Of a stretch of DNA of 64,000 bases, positions 1-9,455 are shown one piece after another (position 1 is the stretch's first letter; the number at the start of each line of letters is the position of its first letter). The notes under the pieces were generated by a model, which was not told where the DNA came from, searched no databases, and worked only from the letters and a program-made list of their open reading frames with translations. The DNA is taken from assembly GCF_051251125.1 (NCBI RefSeq), contig NZ_JBPCZL010000007.1; one strand, 5' to 3'. Source of the DNA: Carnimonas bestiolae (lineage in GTDB: Bacteria > Pseudomonadota > Gammaproteobacteria > Pseudomonadales > Halomonadaceae). Both the position numbers and the translations under genes were made by a program.

Positions 1-1
1 C

Positions 2-1762
2 GGGCAGTCTGACAGCGCCACAGGCGTTGATAAACTGCTGCACGATTTCTGGCGCTCGGGCATGAATGAAACACGTATCAACCAGTTGGGGATTACGCCC
101 ATCAAAGGCGAGTTAAGCGCCATCGATGGTCTCTCTTCTTCCAGCGATGTGGTGCATTTGATTGAAGATCGTCTCGAGCAAGGCGACGAGCTGGTGTTCG
201 GTATGGGCGCAAGCTCTGACTTCAAGAACCCCAAACGTAATATTCTCTACATCGATACCAGCGGGCTGGGGCTACCGGATAAGAATTACTACACCGACGC
301 CCAGCACGCCGATGACCTGCACGCGTATCAGGCGTATCTGGCCAAGCTGCTAAGGCTGTCTGGCACTGAAGCGCGCGAGGCGGCTTTGCAGGCAGAGCAG
401 GTGGTGGCGCTGGAAGGCCGGCTTGCCAAGGTGTCGTACTCGCAGGAGCAGCAGTCCCGCGATGCATCGCTGGCTTACAACCCGGTTCAGGTGAGCGAAG
501 CCGATAAGCTAACCCCGCACATTGATTGGAGCAGTTTGCTGCAGCGGCTGGGTATCAATACCCAAGACAAGGTGTCGTTGGTCAATCCCGAGTTTTTCAA
601 AACGCTTGATCACGAACTTGCATCAACGCCGGTGTCTGTGTGGAAGGCCTATCTGAAAGCACACACCCTGAACGACGCTTCCTCCTATCTGAGCGATGAT
701 TTCGCCAATGCGCGTTTCGATTTCTACGGCAAGGAGCTGAGCGGCCAGAAGCAAATTACGCCGCGTTGGAAACGTGTGTTGGGCCAGCTCAACGATTCGG
801 TCGGACAGGCGATGGGGCAGCGCTATGTTGACGTTGCCTTCTCCGGCGATGCCAAGGCCAAGATTCAGAAGCTAGTGGAAAATCTCTCTCAGGCGTTGAA
901 GGCGCGTATCGAAGCCGTCGACTGGATGAGCGATGAAACCAAGGCCCGCGCTATCGAGAAATGGAAAGCATTTACCCCGCGCGTTGGTTATCCCGACAAA
1001 TGGCGTGATTGGTCTGGCTTGAGCACTTCAGACAACGATTATCTGGCCAATATTCGCGCCGCGCAGCGCTTCAACTTCAAATGGGACCTGGCCAAGGTAG
1101 GTCAGCCGGTAGATCCGAACGATTGGGGCATGACGCCGCAAACGGTCAATGCCTACTACAATCCGTCAGCCAATGAAGTGGTCTTCCCGGCCGCCATCCT
1201 GCAGCCGCCGTTCTTCGATCCCAATGCCGATATCGCCTTTAACTATGGCGGCATCGGCGCGGTGATCGGGCATGAAATGACGCACGGTTTCGACGATCAG
1301 GGCGCGCGCTTTGGGCCGCACGGCAACTTTGAAAACTGGTGGACGCCTGCCGACAAGAAACGCTTCGATGAGCTGGCGCAGGGGCTGGTAGATCAGTTTG
1401 ACCACTACAAGGTGAATGGTCAGCCGGTGAATGGTCATTTGACGCTCGGCGAAAACATCGCTGATCTAGGCGGACTAAACACTGCCTACGATGCGCTGCA
1501 AAAGGCCAAAGCGGGGCAGCAGGACCCAATGGTGGGCGGCCACAGTCGCGACGAGAACTTCTTCTTCAACTTCGCGACCGTATGGCGCTTCAAGGCGCTG
1601 CCGCAGTATCAGCGCATGCTGCTAACCGTTGATCCGCACGCCCCGACGTCGCTACGTGCGATCGGCGCGCCGTCCAACATGCAAAGCTTTGCCAAGACCT
1701 TCCAATGCAAGCCAGGCGATAAAATGGTGCGCAGCGGCGACCAGCGCGTCGAAATCTGGTGA
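2..1762 (+). CDS. M13 family zinc metallopeptidase (neprilysin/PepO-like), 5' end outside window
   Basis: Secreted or periplasmic zinc endopeptidase of the neprilysin family, which cleaves oligopeptides. The frame is open from the window edge, so the true start and signal peptide lie upstream; the ATG at 62 is internal. The zinc site HEMTH is encoded at 1271-1285 and the third ligand, in ENIADLGG, starts at 1451. The C-terminus has the usual family ending, with FQCKPGDKMVRS and a terminal IW. The NAYYNP motif typical of M13 enzymes lies before the zinc site. About 586 codons are visible against a usual length near 650-700, so only the N-terminal part is missing. A strong terminator follows 32 bp after the stop, so it ends its transcript here. 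The family is certain; the substrate is unknown. Confidence 0.95.
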   Translation, partial: GQSDSATGVDKLLHDFWRSGMNETRINQLGITPIKGELSAIDGLSSSSDVVHLIEDRLEQGDELVFGMGASSDFKNPKRNILYIDTSGLGLPDKNYYTDAQHADDLHAYQAYLAKLLRLSGTEAREAALQAEQVVALEGRLAKVSYSQEQQSRDASLAYNPVQVSEADKLTPHIDWSSLLQRLGINTQDKVSLVNPEFFKTLDHELASTPVSVWKAYLKAHTLNDASSYLSDDFANARFDFYGKELSGQKQITPRWKRVLGQLNDSVGQAMGQRYVDVAFSGDAKAKIQKLVENLSQALKARIEAVDWMSDETKARAIEKWKAFTPRVGYPDKWRDWSGLSTSDNDYLANIRAAQRFNFKWDLAKVGQPVDPNDWGMTPQTVNAYYNPSANEVVFPAAILQPPFFDPNADIAFNYGGIGAVIGHEMTHGFDDQGARFGPHGNFENWWTPADKKRFDELAQGLVDQFDHYKVNGQPVNGHLTLGENIADLGGLNTAYDALQKAKAGQQDPMVGGHSRDENFFFNFATVWRFKALPQYQRMLLTVDPHAPTSLRAIGAPSNMQSFAKTFQCKPGDKMVRSGDQRVEIW

Positions 1763-1793
1763 TGCAGGCAGCGTTTTGGTAGCTAACACCGTC

Positions 1794-1823
1794 AAGCCCG
1801 AGAATTATTCTCGGGCTTTTTTG
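1794..1823 (+). terminator. Rho-independent terminator after the M13 peptidase gene
   Basis: A 10-bp GC-rich stem (AGCCCGAGAA with its complement TTCTCGGGCT) closes on a very short loop and is followed by a run of T. It lies just downstream of the peptidase stop codon. Confidence 0.9.
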
Positions 1824-1851
1824 TGGCTGTCGAGAGGCAGGTTCCGAGGGT

Positions 1852-2070
1852 TCATTCGCCCCTATGAGCAGGCTCCGGTGGACGAAAGGCTTCAGCATTC
1901 TCAAAAATCCATAGCCACACAGGAATGAGCTTCACCAGAAACTCTTCTCCCAATGCGTTAAGCGAATACTCCACGTGGGGTGGAACCTCTGCGCGGTCAT
2001 GCCGCGTAATCAGGTGATCTCGCTCCAGCTGTCTTAGCATCCTGCAACGCTCGAGCAGGCCCTCGACGAC
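1852..2070 (-). pseudogene. Truncated HxlR-type transcriptional regulator remnant
   Basis: The minus-strand frame encodes a stretch like the second half of an HxlR winged-helix protein: recognition helix and wing (LRQLERDHLITR, then EVPPHVEYSL), followed by the C-terminal helix ending at 1852. HxlR regulators are about 100-130 residues and begin with a CPV..al..iggkW helix; that N-terminal half is absent. Reading upstream the frame loses resemblance and meets an in-frame stop near 2126. I infer a deletion remnant. A short plus-strand frame ending at 2222 (about 47 residues, including QEWGGAWTKE) looks like the tail of another lost gene, which would fit a divergent regulator/enzyme pair collapsed by deletion. 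The HxlR match is moderate; the second fragment is unassigned. Confidence 0.55.
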
Positions 2071-2233
2071 ATACCGCGCGGTATTCGCAGGAGTGGGGCG
2101 GGGCGTGGACCAAGGAGAGCACCTTCAATGCTCAGCAAGGCATCGCCAGCGAGGAGATAGCGGCATGGATGGAACAGCGTCTGCCGTTAGCTGCTGCGCC
2201 TTCACCGGATGAGAACGCATAGCCCTAATACCG

Positions 2234-2644
2234 TTAGCGCTCCCGCGACAGCACCTCAATCACTCTGAAGTGCTCGCATACCAGCAGCATATCCCTAGCA
2301 AACAGGCCAAGACGCTCGAAAAATGCCTGGTGCTCGCGCTGCCAATACGTCAGCGATAGATCGCCTTCTCCCTCGGCGCGCGCGAAGGCGGCATCGATGT
2401 CGTGAAAGCGTCGCTGCGTAACGGATATCAGTTCGATAACGCAGGCTGGTACGCCTTGTCCATCTTCGATGATAGCGCGGGAGCCTTGCTGGGGCAGCGG
2501 CTCTTGGTCATTGACATAGCCCTGCAGCGCTGAGCAGGTCGCTGTTTTGGTGCCGCTCAACACCAGTGCCAACAGTTGATCGGCCTGCTGCGGAGAATCG
2601 CCGAACGACCAGCGCGGCAGCTCGCTATAGTGGTCAGGTAGCAT
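2234..2644 (-). CDS. ASCH-domain protein
   Basis: A 136-residue protein resembling the ASCH superfamily (YqfB/DUF984-like), whose members have a PUA-like RNA-binding fold. The visible hallmark is the LVLSGTKTATCS segment near residues 26-40, typical of the ASCH ligand-binding cleft, and a C-terminal aromatic stretch. The start at 2644 is chosen because AAGGA lies at good spacing before this ATG; upstream in-frame starts have no ribosome site and would add an unlikely tail. It stands alone, between the HxlR remnant and the terminator of the M42 gene. Substrate and role are unknown; some ASCH proteins hydrolyse N4-acetylcytidine, but that is not claimed here. Confidence 0.8.
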   Translation of the reverse strand: MLPDHYSELPRWSFGDSPQQADQLLALVLSGTKTATCSALQGYVNDQEPLPQQGSRAIIEDGQGVPACVIELISVTQRRFHDIDAAFARAEGEGDLSLTYWQREHQAFFERLGLFARDMLLVCEHFRVIEVLSRER

Positions 2645-2747
2645 AGTGAATCCTTTCGACTGGTGAGACGTGTTCATGCCGAAATGGCATCCGTCCTCCA
2701 TAATAGCCAACAGCGCGCGCGGTGATGCGACGCTGACTGCTCGGACA

Positions 2748-2783
2748 TAAAAAACGCTCTGCCGATGGCTCGGCAGAGCGTTG
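2748..2783 (-). terminator. Terminator of the M42 peptidase gene
   Basis: On the minus strand AACGCTCTGCCGA pairs with TCGGCAGAGCGTT around a short loop, and a run of six T follows. It lies 25-60 bp after the stop codon of the upstream minus-strand aminopeptidase gene. Confidence 0.9.
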
Positions 2784-2808
2784 AGCGATGGTGCAATGCA
2801 GCAGGCGG

Positions 2809-4041
2809 TTAGGCCTTGTCGCCACCCTGATGAGAAAGGGTGGTCACTTCATCGAGGCGTACGTGCCCATCGGTAAAGGCTGCGCGCGCATCGGGCAGCG
2901 TATCCAGCAGTTGGATAGTGTGCGTTAGCGCATGGATGGCGGCGACCAAATCACGGGTGTTGCCGGTTTCCGAAATGGTGTGCATGTTGCGAATCGGGAA
3001 GCCCACCGAAGTAGCAGCGCTATCGACCGAGGCCAACGCGGCGGCCATGCCGTCGGTGCCGGTATCGCGACCGGTAACGTCAAGCTGAATCGGAATGTCG
3101 TTCTGCTGTGCTGCTTTCTGAATGAAATGGTTGAGCGTGGCGCTGGTCACCGCGCCTACCGCCAACGTGAAGCCCTTGCCCATCTCCAGCGGCTGTACGC
3201 GCTTGTCGCCGATGCCGGGAGCCGCCACATAGTCGTGGTTGACGTCGACACCTACCACGGCATCGGGCTTGAAGCTTCCGGCCAGCACGCGGCTGCCAAA
3301 GCGGCCGATTTCTTCGTGAGTGGCCATCGCAAACAGCACGCGCACCTTCTCGGTACCGCCTGCTTCAGCGATGAGGCGTGCTACCTCGGCAGTCACATAG
3401 CAGCCGAGCCCGTTATCGAGGTAGGCACCGTAGAAGGTGTCAGGACTGAAACCACGGCGAACAGGACGGTTGAAGATAATCGAATCACCGGGGCGAATGC
3501 CCAGGTTCAGCACCTGCTGCTTCTTGTTCTCGCCCCAAATCTGTAGATCGACGTAGATCTGTTCCTTGCGAATACCGCGCTCGCCGCTGCGGGTTGGCGC
3601 ATCAGCAAAATGAATGGCGCCCAGCGCTTCAACGGTGCCGCCGTCGATACGACGATACTGACCGGGCTGTTCGGGATCTTCGCTGAACAGAGACACTTCG
3701 TGACCAACCAGCACATTGGGAAGCATCGAATCAGTATTGACCCAAATCTTGCCATCTTCGCCAATCGAGCGAACCTGCATGCGAATCTTGTCGGCATGTC
3801 CGATCAGCATGATCGAGAACAGGTCATCGCGCCCGGGATGAGTGTCGAGCACGATCCCCGCATTGCCCTTGAACTGGTGAATATGCCAATCATCGAGCTT
3901 GACGCTTTCCAGACGCGGCTTTAGTACGCCGTACGTCATTGCACCTTCCAAACCTACCGGGCTGGGCGCGGCCAGAATTTCCTTGATCAACTCGAACTGC
4001 TCGTCGGGCAGCGATTGCTGCCAAGGGGCGCTGTCAGTCAT
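2809..4041 (-). CDS. M42 family zinc aminopeptidase/deacylase
   Basis: A 410-residue cytoplasmic metallopeptidase of the M42 (glutamyl aminopeptidase/FrvX) type. Metal and catalytic signatures are visible in order: GHADKI (first metal His), YLDNGLG (bridging Asp), ATHEEIG (catalytic Glu and metal Glu), a VDVNHD block, TGTDG, and MHTISETGN near the C-terminus (last metal His). Such enzymes form large dodecameric shells and trim N-terminal residues from peptides. The ATG at 4041 is preceded by a purine-rich AGGAGAG site. It is monocistronic, with its own terminator, and lies 87 bp downstream of the end of the gcvP reading frame. The exact specificity cannot be read from sequence. Confidence 0.9.
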   Translation of the reverse strand: MTDSAPWQQSLPDEQFELIKEILAAPSPVGLEGAMTYGVLKPRLESVKLDDWHIHQFKGNAGIVLDTHPGRDDLFSIMLIGHADKIRMQVRSIGEDGKIWVNTDSMLPNVLVGHEVSLFSEDPEQPGQYRRIDGGTVEALGAIHFADAPTRSGERGIRKEQIYVDLQIWGENKKQQVLNLGIRPGDSIIFNRPVRRGFSPDTFYGAYLDNGLGCYVTAEVARLIAEAGGTEKVRVLFAMATHEEIGRFGSRVLAGSFKPDAVVGVDVNHDYVAAPGIGDKRVQPLEMGKGFTLAVGAVTSATLNHFIQKAAQQNDIPIQLDVTGRDTGTDGMAAALASVDSAATSVGFPIRNMHTISETGNTRDLVAAIHALTHTIQLLDTLPDARAAFTDGHVRLDEVTTLSHQGGDKA

Positions 4042-4128
4042 GGTGCTCTCCTGTGATTGTTCGTTTATGTGGTCGACTCGTATCCTTGGGCGCGCTAACG
4101 GTTGTCGCGCAAGCGCTCAGTCGTTGGG

Positions 4129-7020
4129 TCAGGCATCGCGGTATGCTTCGATGGGAGCGCAGCTACAGACGAGATGACGATCACCAAAGACGTTATCGAC
4201 GCGGTTTACTGATGGCCAGAACTTGGCGATCCGCGTTGCTTCGGTAGGGAAGCAGGCGAGTTCGCGCGAATAGGGATGTTGCCAATCCGAGGCCAGATCG
4301 CGCTGAGTATGGGGCGCGTTAATCAACGGGTTGTCGTCGGCCGGCCACTCGCCGGATTCAATGCGTTTGATCTCGGCATGGATGGCCAGCATGGCATCGC
4401 AAAAACGATCGAGCTCAACCAATGCTTCCGATTCGGTCGGCTCGATCATCAGCGTACCTGCCACCGGAAACGACATGGTGGGGGCGTGGAAGCCATAGTC
4501 CATCAAGCGTTTGGCGATATCCTCTTCGGAAATGCCGCTGGCGGCCTTGAGCGGGCGAATATCGATGATGCATTCGTGGCCAACGTGACCGCCGCTGCCG
4601 CGATAGAGCACCGGATAGTGCTGCTTGAGGCGCTCCGCGATTTAGTTGGCGTTAATCAATGCCTGCTCGGTGGCCTTGCGCAGCCCTTCACCGCCCATCA
4701 TGGTGATATAGGCCCAACTGATTGGCAGAATCGACGCGCTGCCGAAGGCGGCTGCCGACACTGCGAGACTGCGTTCGTCGACACCATTGATCGGGGTGAC
4801 CGGATGATTGGGCAGCCAAGGGGCGAGATGCGCTTTGACGCCGATGGGGCCCATCCCGGGACCACCGCCACCGTGGGGGATACAGAAGGTTTTGTGCAGG
4901 TTAAGGTGAGAGACATCGCCACCGTAATCACCGGGACGACAGACGCCCACCTGAGCGTTCATGTTGGCACCATCGATATACACCTGACCACCGCAGCGGT
5001 GCACGATGTCGCACGCTTCGCGCACGTTGGCTTCAAACACGCCGTGGGTGGATGGGTAGGTGATCATGATCGCGGAGAGATGGCAGGCGTGCTGCTCGGC
5101 CTTGGTGCGCAGGTCATCAAGATCGACGTTGCCTTGATCATCGCATTCAACGACCACCACCTTGAGCTGCGCCATCGCCGCAGAGGCTGGATTGGTGCCG
5201 TGCGCTGAGCTGGGAATCAGGCAGATATCGCGCTGTCCTTCGCCTTGCGCCTGCTGGAAGCGGCGAATCGCCAGCAAACCTGCATACTCTCCTTGAGCAC
5301 CAGAATTGGGCTGCATCGATAGCGCGTCGTAACCGGTGATTTCGAGCAGTGCGCAGGAGAGCTCGTCGATCAGTTGGTAGTAACCCTCTACCTGAGAGCT
5401 CGGCGCGAACGGATGTATATGGGCAAACTCAGGCCAGCTGATCGGCAGCATCTCGCTGGTCGCATTAAGCTTCATGGTGCATGAGCCCAGCGGAATCATC
5501 GTATGGGCCAGCGACAGATCCTTATTCTCAAGCCGCTTCAGATAGCGCAGCATTTCGGTTTCTGAGCGATAGCGCTGGAAGACCTGCTGCGTTAGGTAGG
5601 GCGTTTTGCGAAGCTCGCTGTCGGGTAGCGCGACCTGCTGACGAACCTGCTGATCGAGCACCGCGATACTGAGACCGTGTCCTTCTCCAAGCAATACATC
5701 AAACAGAAGCCTGATGTCCGGGCCCGAGGTAGTTTCATCAATGCTTATTCCTACGCCGCCATCAGCACGGTAGCGCAGGTTAATCTGGGCCTTCTCGGCG
5801 CGCGGCCTGATCGAATCAACGTCGAGGCCATCCAGCGTCAGGGTGTCAAAATAGCGTGAGTGACGTAACAGGACTCCGTGAGAAGCTACCCCATGGCCGA
5901 GCATGTGGGCGAGGCGATAAACACGGTTGGCGATCTCCGCGATGCCTTCAGCGCCATGATAAACAGCATAAAAGCTGGCGATGTTAGCCAGCAGCGCCTG
6001 AGCGGTGCAGATATTGGACGTCGCCTTTTCACGGCGAATATGCTGCTCGCGGGTTTGCATCGCCATACGTAAAGCCGGTTGGCCGTGAGCATCGCGCGAA
6101 ACGCCGATAACGCGGCCCGGCATGGCGCGCTTAAGCGAGTCAGTCACGGCGAGAAAGGCTGCATGAGGGCCACCGAATCCCATCGGTACGCCGAAACGCT
6201 GTGCTGATCCGAGCACCACATCGGCGCCTCGCTCACCAGGGGCTTCCAATAGCGCCAAACTTAAAAGATCAGCAGCAACACAGGCCATCGCGCCTTGCCG
6301 GTGCGCCGCGTTAATCAGCTCTTCCAGCTCGACAACTTCGCCACTTTCCCCCGGGTAGGCAAACAACGCACCGAACACGTCGTAACGATCCAGTTGATCG
6401 GTGCTGTCTACAATCAGCGTGAAGCCTAGATACCTGGCGCGCGTGCGCAATACATCGAGGGTTTGCGGAAACAAATCGGCGGCGGCGAAGAAGGCGTTGC
6501 ACTGCTTGGCTTTTTTGTTGCCGCGCGCGCATAGCGCCATCGCCTCTGCGGCGGCGGTGGCTTCATCGAGCAACGACGCGTTGGCCAGCGGCATGCCGGT
6601 AAGGTCGATAATGACTTGCTGAAAGTTGAGCAGTGCCTCCAGCCGGCCCTGGCTGATTTCAGGCTGATAGGGGGTATAAGCGGTATACCAGCCGGGGTTT
6701 TCCAGTACATTGCGTGCGATAACCGGCGGCAGCGTCGTACCGTAGTAGCCCATTCCAATGTAGCTTTTGTGCACCTGATTGCGGCGAGCTATTTCCTTCA
6801 GATAGCGCAGTGTGTCGCGCTCACTGAACGGAGTCTTCAACGCGAGAGGCTGCTGCAGCCGGATATCAGCAGGGATGGTGTGATCCAGTAACGCCTCAAC
6901 GGAGGGCTCGCCAATGGTGTCGAGCATAATGGCGTTATCAGTGGAACTCGGCCCGTTATGACGGGAGATGAAATCGTCCTGAGCAATAAGCTCGGACAGC
7001 GCTCGAGTGTCGAGAGGCAT
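4129..7020 (-). pseudogene. gcvP: gcvP, glycine dehydrogenase (P-protein), interrupted by an in-frame ochre codon
   Basis: The P-protein is the PLP-dependent glycine decarboxylase of the glycine cleavage system and transfers aminomethyl to the lipoyl arm of GcvH. The frame from ATG 7020 runs 792 codons and includes the PLP-lysine region (HLNLHKTFCIPHGGGGPG). It then meets TAA at 4642-4644. The same frame resumes at once with IAERLKQHYPVLY and continues to a normal C-terminus at 4129. The joined length of 963 codons matches the usual GcvP length. At the stop, homologues have Tyr (ANYIA), so a single base change from TAC or TAT explains it. No frameshift is involved. If real, the product lacks about 170 C-terminal residues and is probably inactive; the alternatives are sequencing error or read-through. 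Confidence 0.9.
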
Positions 7021-7143
7021 TGGCGTTGACTACCTGCTACGGTGAAATCCGCCGCCTGCGCCGATCGACGCAGGCCAACATACGGGAGACGCGGCGTGAC
7101 TGACTGCCGCTATGAAGATATAGAGCCAGTGCGGCTGAAACGT

Positions 7144-7533
7144 TTACTCGTTCTCGATCAACTCGGCGTACGCGGCTGCATCGAGCAGGTCGCCAATAGC
7201 GCTGGTGTCTTCCACTCGCAGCTTCAACAGCCAAGCGTCGCCATAAGGACTATCATTGAGCTGCTCAGGCTGATCTTCAAGTGTCGTATTGATATCCACT
7301 ACTTCCCCAGACAGCGGCGCATATAAATCCGAAGCGGCCTTTACCGATTCGACCACGCCAAACTCCTCTCCAATGCTTAGATGGCTGCCTGCTTCCGGCA
7401 ACTCAACAAACACTACATCACCCAACGCCTGCTGAGCGTGATCGGTGATCCCGATGGTGACGGTGCCGTCGCCGTGATCGAGTACCCATTCGTGACTATC
7501 GGAGTAACGGAGCTGCTGCGGGATTTCGCTCAT
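7144..7533 (-). CDS. gcvH: Glycine cleavage system H protein
   Basis: A 129-residue lipoyl carrier that shuttles the aminomethyl group between P-, T- and L-proteins. The lipoylation site is clear in GVVESVKAASD, with the modified Lys in the hairpin, and the N-terminus (RYSDSHEWV) and C-terminal LLDAAAYAELIE are typical. The start at 7533 (MSEIPQQL) is preferred over a GTG/TTG-like start 18 bp upstream because a GGA element precedes it and family members begin there. gcvP follows 123 bp downstream on the same strand, so the two are probably co-transcribed. gcvT lies on the opposite strand across a long divergent gap. Confidence 0.97.
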   Translation of the reverse strand: MSEIPQQLRYSDSHEWVLDHGDGTVTIGITDHAQQALGDVVFVELPEAGSHLSIGEEFGVVESVKAASDLYAPLSGEVVDINTTLEDQPEQLNDSPYGDAWLLKLRVEDTSAIGDLLDAAAYAELIENE

Positions 7534-8179
7534 GATGAGAGTCCAATACAAAAAATGAAAAAGTCGGATGGAGTCGATTATGCCTCAGCATCAGTGGGCG
7601 GGGAAGCGTGCTCCCTTTAGCCGAGGTAGGCCCAGCACTGGTTACGACTGCATCGCGCGGTAAAGTAAGTTGAGACAGCAAAGGCTTGTTGTTGTCATTC
7701 TTGTAACAAGCACTACTGAATATCTATCGAAAATCGAAGACCAGTAGCATGTCTTTTTATGGTTACTCTGTAAAGTCCTCTGCGTGGCAGCAGACAGCGG
7801 CTCGTTAACGCTGTTGACTACACTCATGCTGGCCGAAAGTACCAGGCCGTCGAGGGCCACTACCTCGGCGCAAGAGTGCTACACTGGGCGCTCCGCGGCG
7901 CTTGGCTCTAGGGATGCTGCTGGTAGAGTGCGCTTTGGCCGGGTGATCGTCGGGCGTGTTTCGGCAGGCTGACGAGGCATATACGCGGCGTTTATTAACT
8001 TTAGCTTAAGAAACTATTTCAACTGGCGCTTACCGTTCGAGCGCGATGCTTAAAAAGAGCGGCGACGCTGACGCAGGGTGATCGAACTGCCCAACACGCC
8101 CCCTGGCTGTTTGACGGTTCCCGTATAGCACTGCCTCTGCGCGCTTCTCAACCCAGCAATGACAACAAAAGGTATGGCT
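7534..8179. other. Long divergent intergenic region between gcvH and gcvT
   Basis: About 640 bp with no convincing gene on either strand. It must hold the promoters for gcvHP (minus) and gcvT (plus). I looked for the tandem glycine riboswitch core and do not see a convincing copy. A CTTGTT...AACAAG inverted repeat lies at about 7685-7710, and a small hairpin (GGGAGC/GCTTCCC on the minus strand) lies near 7600-7617. Neither can be assigned. Confidence 0.5.
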
Positions 8180-9295
8180 ATGTGTGGTTTGAAGCGTACT
8201 GCTCTGTACGATCTCCATTGTGAGCTAGGTGCCAAACTAGTGCCCTTTGCCGGCTACGAAATGCCGGTGCAGTATCCGCTGGGCGTGAAGGGGGAACATC
8301 TTCATACGCGTGCCAAATGCGGTCTGTTTGATGTATCGCACATGGGGCAGATTGAGCTTCGCGGCTCACAGGTAGCAGAGCGTCTCGAAACGCTAGCGCC
8401 AGCGAATTTCATCGGGCTGGGTGAAGGTCAGCAGCGCTATGGGTTATTTACCACCGAAGACGGCGGTATCTACGACGACTTCATGACCGTTAACGCGGGC
8501 GATCATCTCTATCTGGTGGTAAACGCTGCCTGCAAGGAGCAGGATCTGGCGCTGCTGCGTACCGGTTTGGGCAGTGACGTCGAGGTTACTCTGCGGGACG
8601 ATCGCGCACTACTCGCGCTACAGGGCCCCTCTGCACATGCGGTGATGCAGACCGTGCTGCCCGAAGCAACGCAATTGCTATTCATGCAGCATGGGCGATA
8701 CCAGCACGAAGGCCAGGATATATGGGTAAGCCGATCGGGCTATACCGGCGAAGATGGCTTCGAAATATCACTGCCCAATGCTTACGCCGAGCGCTTCACC
8801 CGCACGCTGTTGGAACATCCTGAAGTAGGGGCCATCGGGCTGGGTGCACGCGACTCGCTGCGTCTCGAAGCGGGGCTATGCCTGTATGGTCATGACATCG
8901 ACCAATCGACTGATCCGGTGGCGGCCGGTTTGATCTGGGCCATTGGTAAGGCGCGCCGTCAAGGCGGTGAGCGCGAAGCAGGGTTCCCGGGGGCTAACGT
9001 GATTGTATCGCGGCTGATTGAGCGTGATGACGCACGCCGTCGGGTTGGGCTGGTGGCGGAAGGGCGTGCCCCTGTGCGTGAGGGCACGCTATTGTTTAGC
9101 GCCGATGATCGCGAAGTGGGCAAGGTAACTTCCGGCACCTTTGGCCCATCCTTGGGAAAACCGATCATGATGGCGTACGTTGAGTCCGATCAAGCGGCGC
9201 TGGGAACGCAGCTTTTCGCCGAGGTGCGTGGCAAACGGCTGCCGGTGGTGGTTAGCAAGATGCCGTTCGTTCCCGCAAATTATTATCGTGGTTAA
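8180..9295 (+). CDS. gcvT: Glycine cleavage system T protein (aminomethyltransferase)
   Basis: Transfers the methylene unit from aminomethyl-lipoyl GcvH to tetrahydrofolate, releasing ammonia. The protein of about 371 residues shows the family N-terminus (TALYDLHCELGAK, then FDVSHMGQ), the folate-site region around residue 100 (DDFMTVN), the SRSGYTGEDGFEI motif and a C-terminal GCV_T barrel. I chose ATG 8180 because AAAAGG sits seven bases upstream; ATGs at 8159 and 8174 are possible. It is transcribed away from gcvH-gcvP and followed by a strong terminator, so it is monocistronic. It is intact, unlike gcvP. Confidence 0.95.
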   Translation: MCGLKRTALYDLHCELGAKLVPFAGYEMPVQYPLGVKGEHLHTRAKCGLFDVSHMGQIELRGSQVAERLETLAPANFIGLGEGQQRYGLFTTEDGGIYDDFMTVNAGDHLYLVVNAACKEQDLALLRTGLGSDVEVTLRDDRALLALQGPSAHAVMQTVLPEATQLLFMQHGRYQHEGQDIWVSRSGYTGEDGFEISLPNAYAERFTRTLLEHPEVGAIGLGARDSLRLEAGLCLYGHDIDQSTDPVAAGLIWAIGKARRQGGEREAGFPGANVIVSRLIERDDARRRVGLVAEGRAPVREGTLLFSADDREVGKVTSGTFGPSLGKPIMMAYVESDQAALGTQLFAEVRGKRLPVVVSKMPFVPANYYRG

Positions 9296-9318
9296 GCGGT
9301 TCAGGAAGTAGAAAGCAC

Positions 9319-9347
9319 AACGCCCGCTGGAAATAGCGGGCGTTTTT
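9319..9347 (+). terminator. Rho-independent terminator after gcvT
   Basis: AACGCCCGCT pairs with AGCGGGCGTT around a six-base loop and is followed by a T run, 24 bp after the gcvT stop. Confidence 0.92.
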
Positions 9348-9455
9348 ACGTGTGCTTTTGACGTTTGGTCGCGGCCTGGATCGAAACAGCGAGCGCCTTC
9401 GTGAGCCTTCGATGAAGCGGAAAACCAGCTCCCGTGCTGCTTGGCAGCGTGATAA

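Noticed and set aside
4276..5208. A 310-codon plus-strand frame opposite gcvP
   Set aside because: It lies entirely antisense to the well-conserved gcvP and has the composition expected of a complementary-strand shadow; no start signal or family match.
7837..7870. A purine-rich GGCCGAAAG stretch considered as a glycine riboswitch core
   Set aside because: The flanking helices and the second aptamer expected for this riboswitch are not present.
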